DNA of 64,000 nucleotides from Aphanomyces cochlioides. Its lineage: Eukaryota > Oomycota > Saprolegniomycetes > Saprolegniales > Verrucalvaceae. The position numbers and the translations under genes are program-made. Below the pieces are notes generated by a model. It was not told where the DNA came from. It was given only the letters and a program-made list of their open reading frames with translations, and did no database searches. How positions within the stretch are numbered: the first letter of the stretch is position 1; each line of letters begins with the position of its first letter. Positions 51,676 through 62,013 of this stretch are shown here, one piece after another. The stretch covers positions 1,612,001-1,676,000 of the forward strand of contig JAHQRK010000014.1 in the NCBI GenBank assembly GCA_019828595.1. The letters are read 5' to 3'.

Positions 51676-54035
51676 CCCTCGAAATCCCAGAGCCCTACAT
51701 AGTATGGGACTGTTGCTTTAAATCCCTACTGTGAAGGGCTGTGATACGAGCTTGACTCAAGTTTGTGGCAATGCGATCACCACTACATTGTAGTGGTGTT
51801 GTAGTGACTGTACAAGACGATGAAACTATACTCATATGCAGTGGGCTAAGAGACAGTTAGCTCAATTGATGAAGGGTACATCATGCAAGTCGTTGGGAAC
51901 GAAAGAAGGTGACTCTATTTCAACATTATTTACAAGGCAATCTGCTTGACATCGTTTGGTCTTTGGCGTTTGGCTTTCGTAGGCGTACTGTTGGATCTTG
52001 GTGGTCTGTTTGACTCCTCGTGAATATTCGCCGCTTCGAACTTCTTCATACGCCTTTCAATCTTGTTTCTCATTTCGACATTGCTGTGAAGCCCTTCGAA
52101 ACATGTTTGTCCATGTTGAGCATTTGTTCTATCGCAAGCAGGTGCCATCGCGCACTCACGGCAATAGAACTTCATCGTTCGCTTGCATCCAATCACTACA
52201 CAATGTCGTTGGTTCTTGGCTTGGCCACTATGGCCTTCTCCAGATTGAAACATCGAAATTTCATGGTTCACTTGGGTATGCAGCGACTCGTGTCTTGATC
52301 GTGTGGAAGTCGGCCGAGAGATATCAGTTCGAAGCAGCTCGGACGCTAGGGCTTCCAAAAAATCGCCGTGGGAGTACTCATTTGATGTCTTGTCCTTCTT
52401 GAGCATTTTGTACAAAATGAAAGCATTGGTGACGACCATATCCAGTATTGCTGCAAAGCACATTTTGTACCATTTTCGAAAGCTGATTGCGCTTTGAATA
52501 TTGTAGATAGCCATGCGCAAAAAGTCATGTCGATCAACGCCGCCCATGTAGCGATTGTACATTTCTATCGCTCGGATGGTTGGAAAAACACCGTTGTTTG
52601 AGCCAACACGACGGCTCACACTGGTTGTCCCGTTCATGTACGCCGACGACAACAAATATACTGGCTTGCGATCCATCCAGACTGACGCCAAGATCTTTTT
52701 ACCTCCAAGAACTTCCGTCACCATCGCTGCGCTGTGTCCACAATCCACGCTTCCTTTTTTCAAGAGCAGAGCCTTTGGAAATGCCATGGATGATGTACGC
52801 ACAGTTCCAACACAGTACAAACCCATCGACAGCAACTGAATAACCACCGACAAGCTAGTATAGTAGCTAAAATGAAGTTAGCATGGGATAAATACAACGA
52901 ATTTTCTTTACCGGTCACATACAATCACTCGTTTTGATCCAGCAAGATGACGGACGTTTTGAATCAATGCCATCGGTCCTGCTTGTAATCCATCACTTGA
53001 GTCTTTTCCTTGATACACTTCAAACTTGGAGTAATATCCTGATGTGGCACAACAGAGCATGAAGACTTTCAATCCCCATTTGTGTGGCTTGTTTGGATTG
53101 AATTGTTTTGCTGGACAATACTTACTCTTGGTTAACCATGTTCCTTCGTCAAATGCAAGATGTGCGCCATGGACGTAGCTGGATTGGAATGTTTCGTTTA
53201 CTTGGTCAATGATCGGTCGAATCTTGTAGAACTTGTCGCCACGAGGAGGTTGCTTTGTGTTGTCTGCAAAATGCATGTACTGGGATATTTCAGCAAAGCG
53301 GTTTCTTGACATGTAGGCACCATACGTGCCTAGCGGGAATGGAGCGGTCGTTGTTGTGCTCCAATTCCGTCGTATACTACTCCATGTGCAGCAACTATTC
53401 GCAATAACGAGTCCAAGGAACTTTAAAAAATCATCCACGGTAATGTCATTGCACGTGCCATGAGACTGCGACTTGTAGAGATTGCTGTGGAAGACGATGT
53501 GCTCAATGATGTGTAACGGAAAGAGCCGAAAGAAAAGCCCAATTGGCGTCACAGCGTCAAGGTTTGGCAATTTCGGTCGAGGAGTGCCATGAAAAATGTC
53601 CTCTGGTTCATTCACACTGTGTTCAACGGATGAGAACACGAGCCTTTTCAAGTTTTGAGGTTTGATCAAGTCTTTCACGACGTCCACATGGGTTGCTTGG
53701 AACATCGATTCGGCGATACGTTCCTGCAACTCAGGAAAGCGCGAGTCGAGGTCTTCTTCGCAGTCGTCGTCAGAGCTGCTGGAGCTGTCATCCGAATGCA
53801 AGGGATGGCCGTGGTTTTCAACGGGACATGCATGGGGGGCGTTTCCAGACGATGCTTGCTGGCTTTCTATCTCTGCCATTCACACGATTTGCAAAGTGAA
53901 TGCGACAGAATGTAATTCGTTCGTCAAAAAGCCTTCTTTGAAGGGTTTTCTGCGCCCCTACTATGTAGGCATATCTATTCAATTGACAAACATAAAATCC
54001 CTTCAAAGTAGGAATTATTGTTGGGACTTGGAGGG
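51676..54035 (-). mobile_element. PiggyBac-type transposon, apparently complete
   Basis: 2360 bp flanked by TTAA on both sides (51672-51675 and 54036-54039). Inverted ends: left CCCTCGAAATCCCA, right CCCTCCAAGTCCCA. The transposase is open with a single short intron. TTAA duplication and the CCCT start are characteristic of piggyBac. Confidence 0.92.
51930..53879 (-). CDS. PiggyBac transposase
   Basis: Two exons, 53879-52912 and 52866-51930 (45-nt intron, phase 2); 634 aa with no lesion. Acidic N-terminus (DDSSSSSDDDCEED), N-terminal DDE_Tnp_1_7 region (FLKFLGLVIANS, YMSRNRFAEISQYMHFAD), catalytic D in LAFDEGTW and, after the splice, KRVIVCDRYYTS, then YNRYMGGVDRHDFLRM. C-terminal cysteine-rich finger (CVVIGCKRTMKFYCRECAM) that binds TIR DNA in relatives. 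A host-like short intron within the transposase means it is spliced in this organism. Possibly active. Confidence 0.92.
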
Positions 54036-54136
54036 TTAAATATCCAGCAACTCGCCTACATCAACAGAGATCGCTCAGTCCACACATGGACTTCATCTTG
54101 TGAATAGATTTTGGCTCACCATCAATCAATATAATA

Positions 54137-54557
54137 GTGGTGTTCAATTATGCTTGATGAAAGCACTTGACTGATGGCAAAATTAAATAAATCAATTCTA
54201 TTGGTCGAAACTAGGTATTTTTTGTTCCATCAATCAAACGTTGGGCCGTCAACAAAATCGTTGACGGCTCAAGAGTGATTGATGGGAGAGATTGATGAAC
54301 GGCTTCCATTAATAACCAAGCGAATCGGAGTTAGGTCTCTTAATGGAAAAGCTGTGTCAGGAGATTATGAACAAGCTTCAAGTCCATAGACAAAGCAGAC
54401 TATCGCTGCTTGTCGGTATTCTGCAGCATCTAAACATCACCATGCAATCAATCAAGTTGGTCTTCACATCAACAATTCGATGAAAAGAGACTATTGGACG
54501 AAAATGAAATTATTAATTCTTTCATCAATCAAACAATCAATCACAATTGAACACCAC
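54137..54557. mobile_element. MITE with TA duplication
   Basis: 421 bp, inverted ends GTGGTGTTCAATTATG / GTGGTGTTCAATTGTG, flanked by TA on both sides. Internal perfect palindrome GCCGTCAAC-N6-GTTGACGGC near 54246. No ORF. Probably mobilised by a Tc1/mariner-type transposase. Confidence 0.75.
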
Positions 54558-54595
54558 TAATATATAAGAAGGCATTGCGCCTGCGACATTAGAAT

Positions 54596-54716
54596 AACGT
54601 GTCAAAACGTAATACGGTATTACGTTCCGTTAAATATAACGTATATCGGAATACGTTACGTTATGAATTTTCCGTACCAAAATACTTATATCATAACGTA
54701 TCGTAACGTATCACAA
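54596..54716. other. ACGT-rich tract
   Basis: About eight ACGT tetranucleotides in 120 bp (for example CGTAATACGGTATTACG and ATAACGTATCGTAACGTATC), largely self-complementary. Meaning unknown. Confidence 0.45.
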
Positions 54717-54721
54717 CTCTG

Positions 54722-54751
54722 CTTCCGATACACTGAACTTGAAGGTAAAAA
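54722..54751. repeat. Right arm of the ~3.5-kb inverted repeat
   Basis: Inverted copy of 51276-51304; see that entry. Confidence 0.7.
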
Positions 54752-56087
54752 GGTGTAGTAGTGTTGTGTCAGTTACGGAAAACATAATCAGACTTATTGC
54801 CAATCAGACAGTTTGGTGTTACGTATACAGCGCTATAGAGCGCGTCTGTGGCTACATATTAAGCCTACTTGGGGCCCAAAAAGTGAAATAGTCGCTATGT
54901 ACCGACGTACCGAAGTTGACCATCGGCGGACTTTGAAAAAATTTCATTTTTGAGATTTCTATATTTTTGGATTCGTCTTGTGGAGATCTATCGATTGCAC
55001 CAGTTTAAATCATCAAAATAGAAAGAATACGACGTTTAAACTTGATTTAAACATGTTCTAAACATATGCTTTCTCAATAACTTCAATACAATCCAAAATG
55101 TGAAGAAAGATGTTTTTTGTGTTTTTGCGAAAATAAGATTCCAGAGTTCAAAAACTTTAAAGCCCATTATCTCAGCAATTAATTTTGCGAGGAAGTCCGA
55201 TTTTGTTTTCTGTGTCTTCATATTTGAAGGATAAACATTGACATGAATCAAATTAAGATGGTGGTTTTCTTGCGTCCTTACTTGCAAACAGATAGCACGA
55301 GTAGATTTTCTTATCGATTTTTGTGCTTGCACTGTATTGTACTAGTAATTGGAATTCGTCGGACAAATCGGTCGACGTGAATAATTTTATCCAATAGAAA
55401 TATTATTATTTTTTCATTGGTTGAAATATGACTCATGGTTGTACCACTCAGGTCTGAGTCGCGCTGACGAAGAACAAGGCATGCAGCTCTGGTCCTGTGA
55501 GCGTCTAGATAGACAGCCAGGCGTCGAGGGGATGGACAGCACGAAGGTTTTAGTCTCTTCGTAAGGTATCATTATCTATTTTAAACAAAACTGACTGCAT
55601 TGTCATGCTAGACAATCTAGAAGGAGACTCATCGAGAAGCTGCGAGACTTCTTCTGCGCCAAGCCAAACTAGTGTTTTGTATTGTCTATTCAAGGAAGCC
55701 TAGATAATGACTATAATCAAATTGACCCGTATCAATCGTGGTCTCTTCGATAGAATCTGTGCTTTCGATAATAAAATGGCCCTGCCCAGTAAGAAGAAGC
55801 CACCGTTTGACCTGGTTGATACCAGAGCGGTATCCTCGTCACGTGGACTCCGATATCCTGTTTCTTCTGGCATCGGATATGGTGAAGTTCATCCCAATTC
55901 ACCTGTCAGCCTGCAACAAAAAAAGTGTGAAATGACTGGTTGTATTTATTGCATTCTCCAGCCACTGATTGGCTGCAGGTATCGTCGGACGGAATGTCCG
56001 AAAAACTCCTTTCAGATCTAACTAATCGAAAAATATAATTTTCAATACAAACTTCAAGTAAAGTTAAAACCACAATTGCGATTTGTT
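54752..56087. other. Spacer with no recognised gene
   Basis: AT-rich. Short ORFs at 55036-55332 (minus) and 55707-56021 (plus) show no recognisable family or exon structure. Confidence 0.35.
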
Positions 56088-56090
56088 TTA

Positions 56091-56387
56091 GGGTGTGTTC
56101 GGTCTGTGAATCATGATTCCATCTTGATTCTCCCATGCAAAACCTTGTTGGGTCATCCACGGGATTTACAAGCATTCTTTGAGAATCCACATTCACTCTC
56201 GGAACCTACCCCATAGAGGTAGAGTCAAAATATCATGATTATCCCACCAAAGTGGATTGTCCCAATGTTCCTTGAGGAACGGAAGGAAATTTCGCAAATA
56301 TACATATGGTTTGTAGTCGTTTTCTATTGGATAAAATGGTCCAGGATCAACTTTGGATCATGATTCCAAGCCAAACCGAACACACCC
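56091..56387. mobile_element. MITE with TTA duplication (GGGTGTGTTCGG family)
   Basis: 297 bp, inverted ends GGGTGTGTTCGGTCTG / GGGTGTGTTCGGTTTG with matching AATCATGAT next to them; TTA on both sides (56088-56090, 56388-56390). PIF/Harbinger-type. Non-coding. Confidence 0.88.
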
Positions 56388-56437
56388 TTAACAAAATCGA
56401 AAAAGTCGGGAATTGTGTCCAACTCTAACTCAAAATA

Positions 56438-56600
56438 ACGTAAAATCACGAATTTTTGCCCAACACAAATATTTGCTCTGGTCCAATTTCACATTATCTT
56501 TATTTAATTTCGTCCAATCAAAACATTCCAAACTTGAATTGGCTCAATAATTGGATGACCAAGAGGTATGCATTTTGGGCAAAATATCGTGATTTTACGT
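56438..56600. mobile_element. 163-bp MITE with TA duplication
   Basis: Inverted ends ACGTAAAATCACGAATTTTT / ACGTAAAATCACGATATTTT (about 26 bp in all, 2 mismatches), TA on both sides. The ACGTAAA start resembles the ends of the pogo element at 45521. Confidence 0.85.
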
Positions 56601-56780
56601 TAGCCATATATTAAAGAAATTCGTAAAGTCCACCAAACACTGTGTTTTCGACCTGAGTTTACCCGCTTTCATCCTGTGAATGAAAATCATGTGTACAATT
56701 CAGACAAACACATGGGTGCAAAGTGGATGACAGGACGAAACTACTTGGGCGACAGAAATAGAACCTGAAGGAGTTTCGTC

Positions 56781-57011
56781 TTGTATTTCAGAAAAGCATC
56801 TGGGATGGAGACTCCTCGGGACCAACCTCGCGCCTTCATCGACTCGACTCATCTAAGCATCCTCTTATCGGTGTACAATGTCGAATTCCCAAAGTATTGC
56901 AAGGATAGAAAGAAATTAGTATCCCAGCATATCCCCAAAAAGGTGTGGGCACCCATATACGAGGCATACAAGAAAGAATTTCCAAGCTCAACGTTTGAAG
57001 CTGAAGTTTAA
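56781..57011 (+). pseudogene. Fragment of a Harbinger Myb-like accessory protein
   Basis: Short ORF: VSQHIPKKVWAPIYEAYKKE with an aromatic/Kx pattern of SANT-like domains, ending in a stop before KKLVDKL. It converges with a Harbinger-type transposase fragment, so it is likely the accessory ORF of a third, truncated element. Confidence 0.4.
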
Positions 57012-57109
57012 AAGAAGCTTGTCGACAAACTCTTAGAGAATTGAACACTGGCACTTCCAATGCCACGAACTCCAACTCTGCCGAGATCCAACCAGGAGAT
57101 TTAACAAAC

Positions 57110-57555
57110 ACAAGGTCGTCGCACAATGCTGATTTTGAATAATTCAAATGGAAGCAGTCCAAGGACAAGTTGTTATCGTGTTTCAAGTATAATACAAAGT
57201 TCAGCATACGTTGTTCTGGGGTGAGCTTGTTTGGTCGACCACTTCGAATTGCAATAGCACCACTTCGTCTAGCATTGGAGGCAATCAATGGACAGGCTAA
57301 GTGACAAAGCTCCTCAAACTCGGCAACTTTAAAGTTTGTCTTTGTTGCAAACAAAGATGGAATTGATAGCATCGGGGTCAAAAGGTCCCTCACTCCTTCG
57401 TTTGAATTCACAGTTGATTGACTCTCAATGTTGAACTCGTTGCCTGAGAACAATAGTGTAGTATTCGATGCCATTGACACAACTTCGCTTATCACGATGG
57501 CTTCTTCATCGACAACATTGATGATATCGATGTCGCTGTCGCTTGAATCATCCAT
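57110..57555 (-). pseudogene. N-terminal fragment of a PIF/Harbinger-type transposase
   Basis: From ATG 57555: acidic start, then FKVAEFEELCHLACPLIASN, RSGRPNKLTPEQRMLNFVLY, LKHDNNLSLDCFHLNYSKSA, the N-terminal region of DDE_4 transposases. The catalytic part is missing; after ~57115 the frame runs into unrelated sequence to 56836. Confidence 0.7.
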
Positions 57556-57898
57556 ATGCGTTCAAAGGCAAGGCGAAGTTGTCTCGTGTTTGGCGACTTT
57601 TCGAATGCTCACAAAACTGGATATGAAACCATACGGGGGTGTTACATATCATCGAAACTCCCAGTTTAATAACGAATCTCTTTATTGTCCGACTTTTCTG
57701 GTTTATGCCTTAGGGCCCGACTGGAAGCCAGGTAAAAATTATCGCGATAAATATAATATCAGGCAAATAATATTCTCGAAAATAATAAATTCCTGATATT
57801 AAATATCGCAATTTTCCAACTGTAGTAGGTGTCTGGATACCATTTTTCATTCGACAAAAATCCAGCATTTTGAAATTGCGCGGGGATTCTTTTCGAAA

Positions 57899-58831
57899 AT
57901 GGCGGACGAGCGCGCAAATTGGAGTGAAGATAAGGACACAACGTGGATGACGGAAATGGTTTATCAAGTGGTTGTATTGGGAAAGCGTGCCAACAGCGGA
58001 TTCAAAAAGGAAGCTTGGCAAGCTGCTCTTACGAAACTGAATTTGGAGCACAATGTGAACTACACAAAGGTTCAACTTAAAGCAAGAAACGCCGAAATGA
58101 AGAAGATGTACGCTCAAGTCTCCCAAATCGTTACGACGTCCGGCATTGGATTCGAATCATCGACATGTCGGTTTGTTTGTACTGAAGGTTCATGGCAACA
58201 TTTCTTGATTGGTAAGCCAAAGCGATGGGCTTTGTGGGAAACCAAACGCTTCCCACAATATCCCCTCTGCCAGAAATTGTATGATGGTACATTGGCAACC
58301 GGCGAGTATGCCAGCTCATCGACTAATCCGAACCGAGGACAAGACGGCAACGATAGCATTTGTAGTCCTCGTGAAACTTTCGAGCATTGTAATTCAGACG
58401 ACGGCAACAATGGAATGAATTTACTTGAATCTGACACAAGTGAAGATGAAGCTTTACCTCAAGAAAGGACTTCAAAACGCAACCAAAAGAGAGCCCCCAC
58501 AGGATCAGGGACCGTGAAGCGACATCGTCCTTCTATGGCCTCTGCAATGGTTTCAGAAATGCAATTGTTCCGTGAATCAGGACAAAACGAGGTTGCACAA
58601 ATTGTCAATGCTATCAAGGACGCATCTTGCCAGCAGTCCACGACATTGTCTGCATCAGAAAAGGCTGTTGATTTGCTCCAGAGTGCTTTCAACACAATGC
58701 TTACGCTTGATGAAATTGCGATTGCGTGTGAAATCATGGAAGATAACAAGAAGACCGCTTTATTTTTGCGGATGAACAATGAAGTTAAGCATGCATGGTT
58801 AACTCGCCAGATATCAAAGCAAGATGCATAA
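57899..58831 (+). CDS. Myb/SANT-like accessory protein of the Harbinger transposon
   Basis: 310 aa, open. Residues 1-110 are a Myb_DNA-bind_3-like domain: WSEDKDTTWMTEMV at the N-terminus, KEAWQAALTKLNLEHNVNYT, KAEMKKMY-like helix, and WALWETKRFPQYPLCQKLYD as the conserved tail. The middle is acidic, the end helical. In PIF/Harbinger systems this protein recruits the transposase to TIRs. Converges on the transposase (37 bp apart). Confidence 0.85.
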   Translation: MADERANWSEDKDTTWMTEMVYQVVVLGKRANSGFKKEAWQAALTKLNLEHNVNYTKVQLKARNAEMKKMYAQVSQIVTTSGIGFESSTCRFVCTEGSWQHFLIGKPKRWALWETKRFPQYPLCQKLYDGTLATGEYASSSTNPNRGQDGNDSICSPRETFEHCNSDDGNNGMNLLESDTSEDEALPQERTSKRNQKRAPTGSGTVKRHRPSMASAMVSEMQLFRESGQNEVAQIVNAIKDASCQQSTTLSASEKAVDLLQSAFNTMLTLDEIAIACEIMEDNKKTALFLRMNNEVKHAWLTRQISKQDA

Positions 58832-58868
58832 GTTAATCGAGTTAATCAAGTGATTATGATCGTCGGCT

Positions 58869-60070
58869 TCACTGACGTCTACGTCGTAACGTTCTCTGGT
58901 ATTGTTCCCACATTTGATGAGCTATGTCGTCACGCCACAATTTGGCTTCTGAACTTTCTATTTCATCGCTGGATTGGGGCAAGTCACTTGGACACAACGG
59001 CTGCTCGTTCTGTTGTCGTATTTCTTCAATCACTTCGTCCTCAAAATTGTCGTGTCCATGCACTCTGATGAAATTGTGAATCGTACACAGGGCCAAAACC
59101 AGATCCACCTGGAACTTGTAGTCGTATTCCACAGGGCAGACTAAAACGGGAAATCGTTTCTTCACAATACCAAAAATACGCTCAATGACATTTCTCAGTT
59201 GTGCGTGCCTGAGATTAAAGAGTTCATCCTTCGTCTGAGGTCGGAGTCTTCCACGAACGAATTCTTTCAAATGATAGCGTTTTCCACGATAGGGTGTCAA
59301 AGCGTTCTTGACAGTGCAAAACCAGCGTCCAATATGTCGAATTTTTCTGTGTCTAGAGCCATGCCTTGCTGTAGAGCGGCAGAGTAAAGTTTTCCGTCAC
59401 CTGCTGTGCCTTCCCATCCAGCCAAAATATATGTGAATTTCAGATCGAAATCACATGCAGCAAGCACGTTCATCGTGATTCCTTTTCTGCTTTGGAATCT
59501 TGAGACTTCGGACGCTGGTACGTACACCGGGATGTGAGTGTCATCTATAGCCATACGACAGCCGTCGAAAAAGGGAGAGAATTTGGAGTTTTGTTTGATA
59601 AAATGATGAGTGGCAGCCCCAGGCCGTGGCATAACAATATAGTGAGGGCACATAGTAATCAAGCAAGCCATGACAGATCTCAGATGTCGAGTTACAGTCT
59701 CGCCTGAGCGCTGAAATCGACATTGTAATTCTCGACTATTCGCTTTGTGTCCAGCAAAGTACAAAAACATCGCGGCTTGCTCTTCAATTTGCACTTCACG
59801 CCCACTTATAAGGCCACCAATGTCCATAAGTGCATTAACCAAGAGAAAAAATGTTCGTCGGGGCATTCGGAAGTTTTCAATGACAACCGCCTTATTTCCA
59901 CTGAGGACTTCTTGCACCCAACTGGGGCCATCGAGAATTGATATGCGTTTTGGTGTCTTGAGAACATATGCATTGTAGTGATACCGGACGTGCTGCATCA
60001 GCAACTCTCTTGCTTCACGACGGCGGACGATCCAGCGCAGAATGAAAAGGACAGCAATCTGGTTGTTCAT
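58869..60070 (-). pseudogene. HARBI1-type transposase with a single frameshift
   Basis: N-terminal part 60070-59297: RMPRRTFFLLVNALMD, RCRFQRSGETVTRHL-type helix-turn-helix, first catalytic D in MAIDDTHIPVYV, second in YILAGWEGTAGDGKLY. C-terminal part 59300-58869: TPYRGKRYHLKEF and third residue E in RNVIERIFGIVKKRFPVL. A one-base shift at ~59297 within the ALS-TPYR stretch separates them. Otherwise open throughout. Confidence 0.85.
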
Positions 60071-60943
60071 CTTCTGGGAAATGAAATGAACGGTGGAAAG
60101 GTGGAAATATCACAATATCTGTCAAAATATACAAGTTGAAGCTATATATTTTTTATCGTGAAAAACTGAGAGCGCGTTCGGTGGTCAACGAAATATTGTG
60201 ATATTTCATATCATGAAATTGCTATATTTGATTTAAGCAAAATATCATTATTTCACAGATATCGTTTTATATCAAGCGCGTTCGGTTTGAATTCAAATTT
60301 CATGTTTTCATCTGTGTCCGGTTCATACGCTCGCTAACCGGAATCTCATGTATGTATGCTGCGCCAGTCAACGCCAACGTTCGACACGCTTCGTAGCATA
60401 AGTGAGTCGTTGTATACCAACTGGTAATCAATAGTATGAACGAGCGTCGACGACGGTGCTTGTCTTCTTGCTTCTCGGTGGACCTCTCACGTAGATCCAC
60501 CCTTCCTTGAGACTCGAGTGCCATTCAGGCCGACCACAAAGCACCTTCAACGATATTCCAATATAAATATACAGGGTCAGAGGTGTATATTTTTTTCACG
60601 ATATTATTATGTTATCGACAAAACCACACCAAGGTTGTATTTTTTTAAATCTGACCAATCAAACATAAATTAGTTGTGAAAAATTGTACTTGATTGGTCG
60701 AAACTAGCTAAAAGTCTGCATCATTGAGGTATTTGATGGGGTATTTATCACACTCAAGTGTGATCCACGGTGTGATTTCTCCAGCGAGTCATTTTGTATG
60801 GAAATCACACTTGTCACACCACATACTAGTACAAATTTCATAAAAGGCTGTTCTAAGTCCATGCCACGCAAGTGAGATCCTAAACAACGGTAGTGCATTA
60901 GTCTAATGCGCCTATGATGTATGCCTTGTTTTCTCAGCTCAGG

Positions 60944-60973
60944 AGCGCCGCGCGAAGCGCGGCGCTGCTTTTT
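60944..60973. other. Perfect GC-rich hairpin followed by a T-run
   Basis: AGCGCCGCGC (60944-60953), GAA loop, GCGCGGCGCT (60957-60966), then GCTTTTTAT. Ten-bp perfect stem. It has the look of a bacterial intrinsic terminator but lies in transposon DNA of a eukaryote. Purpose unknown. Confidence 0.55.
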
Positions 60974-61799
60974 ATCGTTTCCGCTTCTACCACGGAAATG
61001 CGGGTGTCTCAACCATAGAGTTCCTGATATTTTAACACTGCGATTGCTTTAATCATTTAGTTCAGACAGCATGTTCCTTTCCGTGTTGAAATACGGGGTT
61101 GTTCATTGGTTTAGAGAGAGCTGTATTAGGCGCAAGAGTCGTAGTCAGCTTTGCTAGCGCTTGTTTAAAGCAAATACTCGTCATACGCGCACGAAATTGT
61201 TGTTGTGTGCTAACCTTTCTTATTCTGGCCTAGTAATCTATCACAGCACTGATGTTTGTGAAGGACGTCGGAGCAGAAAATCGGCTAAGATAATTCATTC
61301 TATTCTCCAAAAAATAGTGACCACACGACTTCATAGCCGCAAATTCTTGACAAAAACGATCCCCATGTGTGCATCATGTACTCTCTATGTGATGCAGCTC
61401 ATTAGAAATCCTACAGAACGATATTCAAATAACTTCTTTCCATCTCAAGAGGGACTCGAGACTTTGGGAATTTTCTTAATTTTAACCAGTAGAAACTGGT
61501 GTGATCCATAGTGTGATATCTTGTCGAAACGGTCATGATATTTTTCTGAAAGTTCATGATGTAACGATGACAACCGAACGCTGTATACGAAACCCAATAT
61601 CATGATATCGATTTTTTTCATGATATTTTAAAAATATCATATTGTCTTGTGGCCACCGAGCTGAATAATTTTGAATGATTATCATGATAAATTTTATACC
61701 GATAGCAGGAGCCAGACACGCCAATATCACAAAATCAAAATTATCTCGATAAATATCTAAATATCGAGATATTTTATGGCTTCCAGACGGGCCCTTATA

Positions 61800-61979
61800 A
61801 ATTTTGTTATTTCGAAAGCAGAAGCCCGTGCTACATGCTACATGAGTGATGGCTTTGAGTTGGTCGACTAGACTCGGCGTGAGCTCAGGACACTTTGATG
61901 TAGGGTTAACGTTAGCAGTCACTTTGCCTTCCGTGGACATACCAAACCCAAACGCTGTGGTCTGCTGTGTCAGTTGCAT
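61800..61979 (-). pseudogene. ORF fragment cut by the Harbinger insertion
   Basis: Begins ATG 61979 (MQLTQQTTAFGFGMSTEGKV) and reads FNPTSKCPELTPSLVDQ-like sequence up to the element's edge at 61797. No recognisable continuation on the far side at 57710, so the gene was broken there or this is only a chance ORF. Confidence 0.35.
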
Positions 61980-62013
61980 TGCACATCACCTCAATAAATT
62001 CAATCAGCAGCTT

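Larger units (their letters stand above)
57713..61794. mobile_element. PIF/Harbinger transposon, 4.1 kb, TTA target duplication
   Basis: Left end GGGCCCGACTGGAAGCCA, right end (reversed) GGGCCCGTCTGGAAGCCA; TTA on both sides (57710-57712, 61795-61797). Two convergent ORFs: Myb-like (57899-58831, plus) and DDE transposase (60070-58869, minus). The right 1.7 kb is non-coding and holds sub-repeats and a GC-rich hairpin. It inserted beside the glycosyltransferase-like gene copy. Confidence 0.85.

Noticed and set aside
60740..61510. TCACACTCAAGTGTGATC palindromes as operator sites
   Set aside because: They lie in the non-coding part of a transposon with no adjacent gene; more likely MITE ends.
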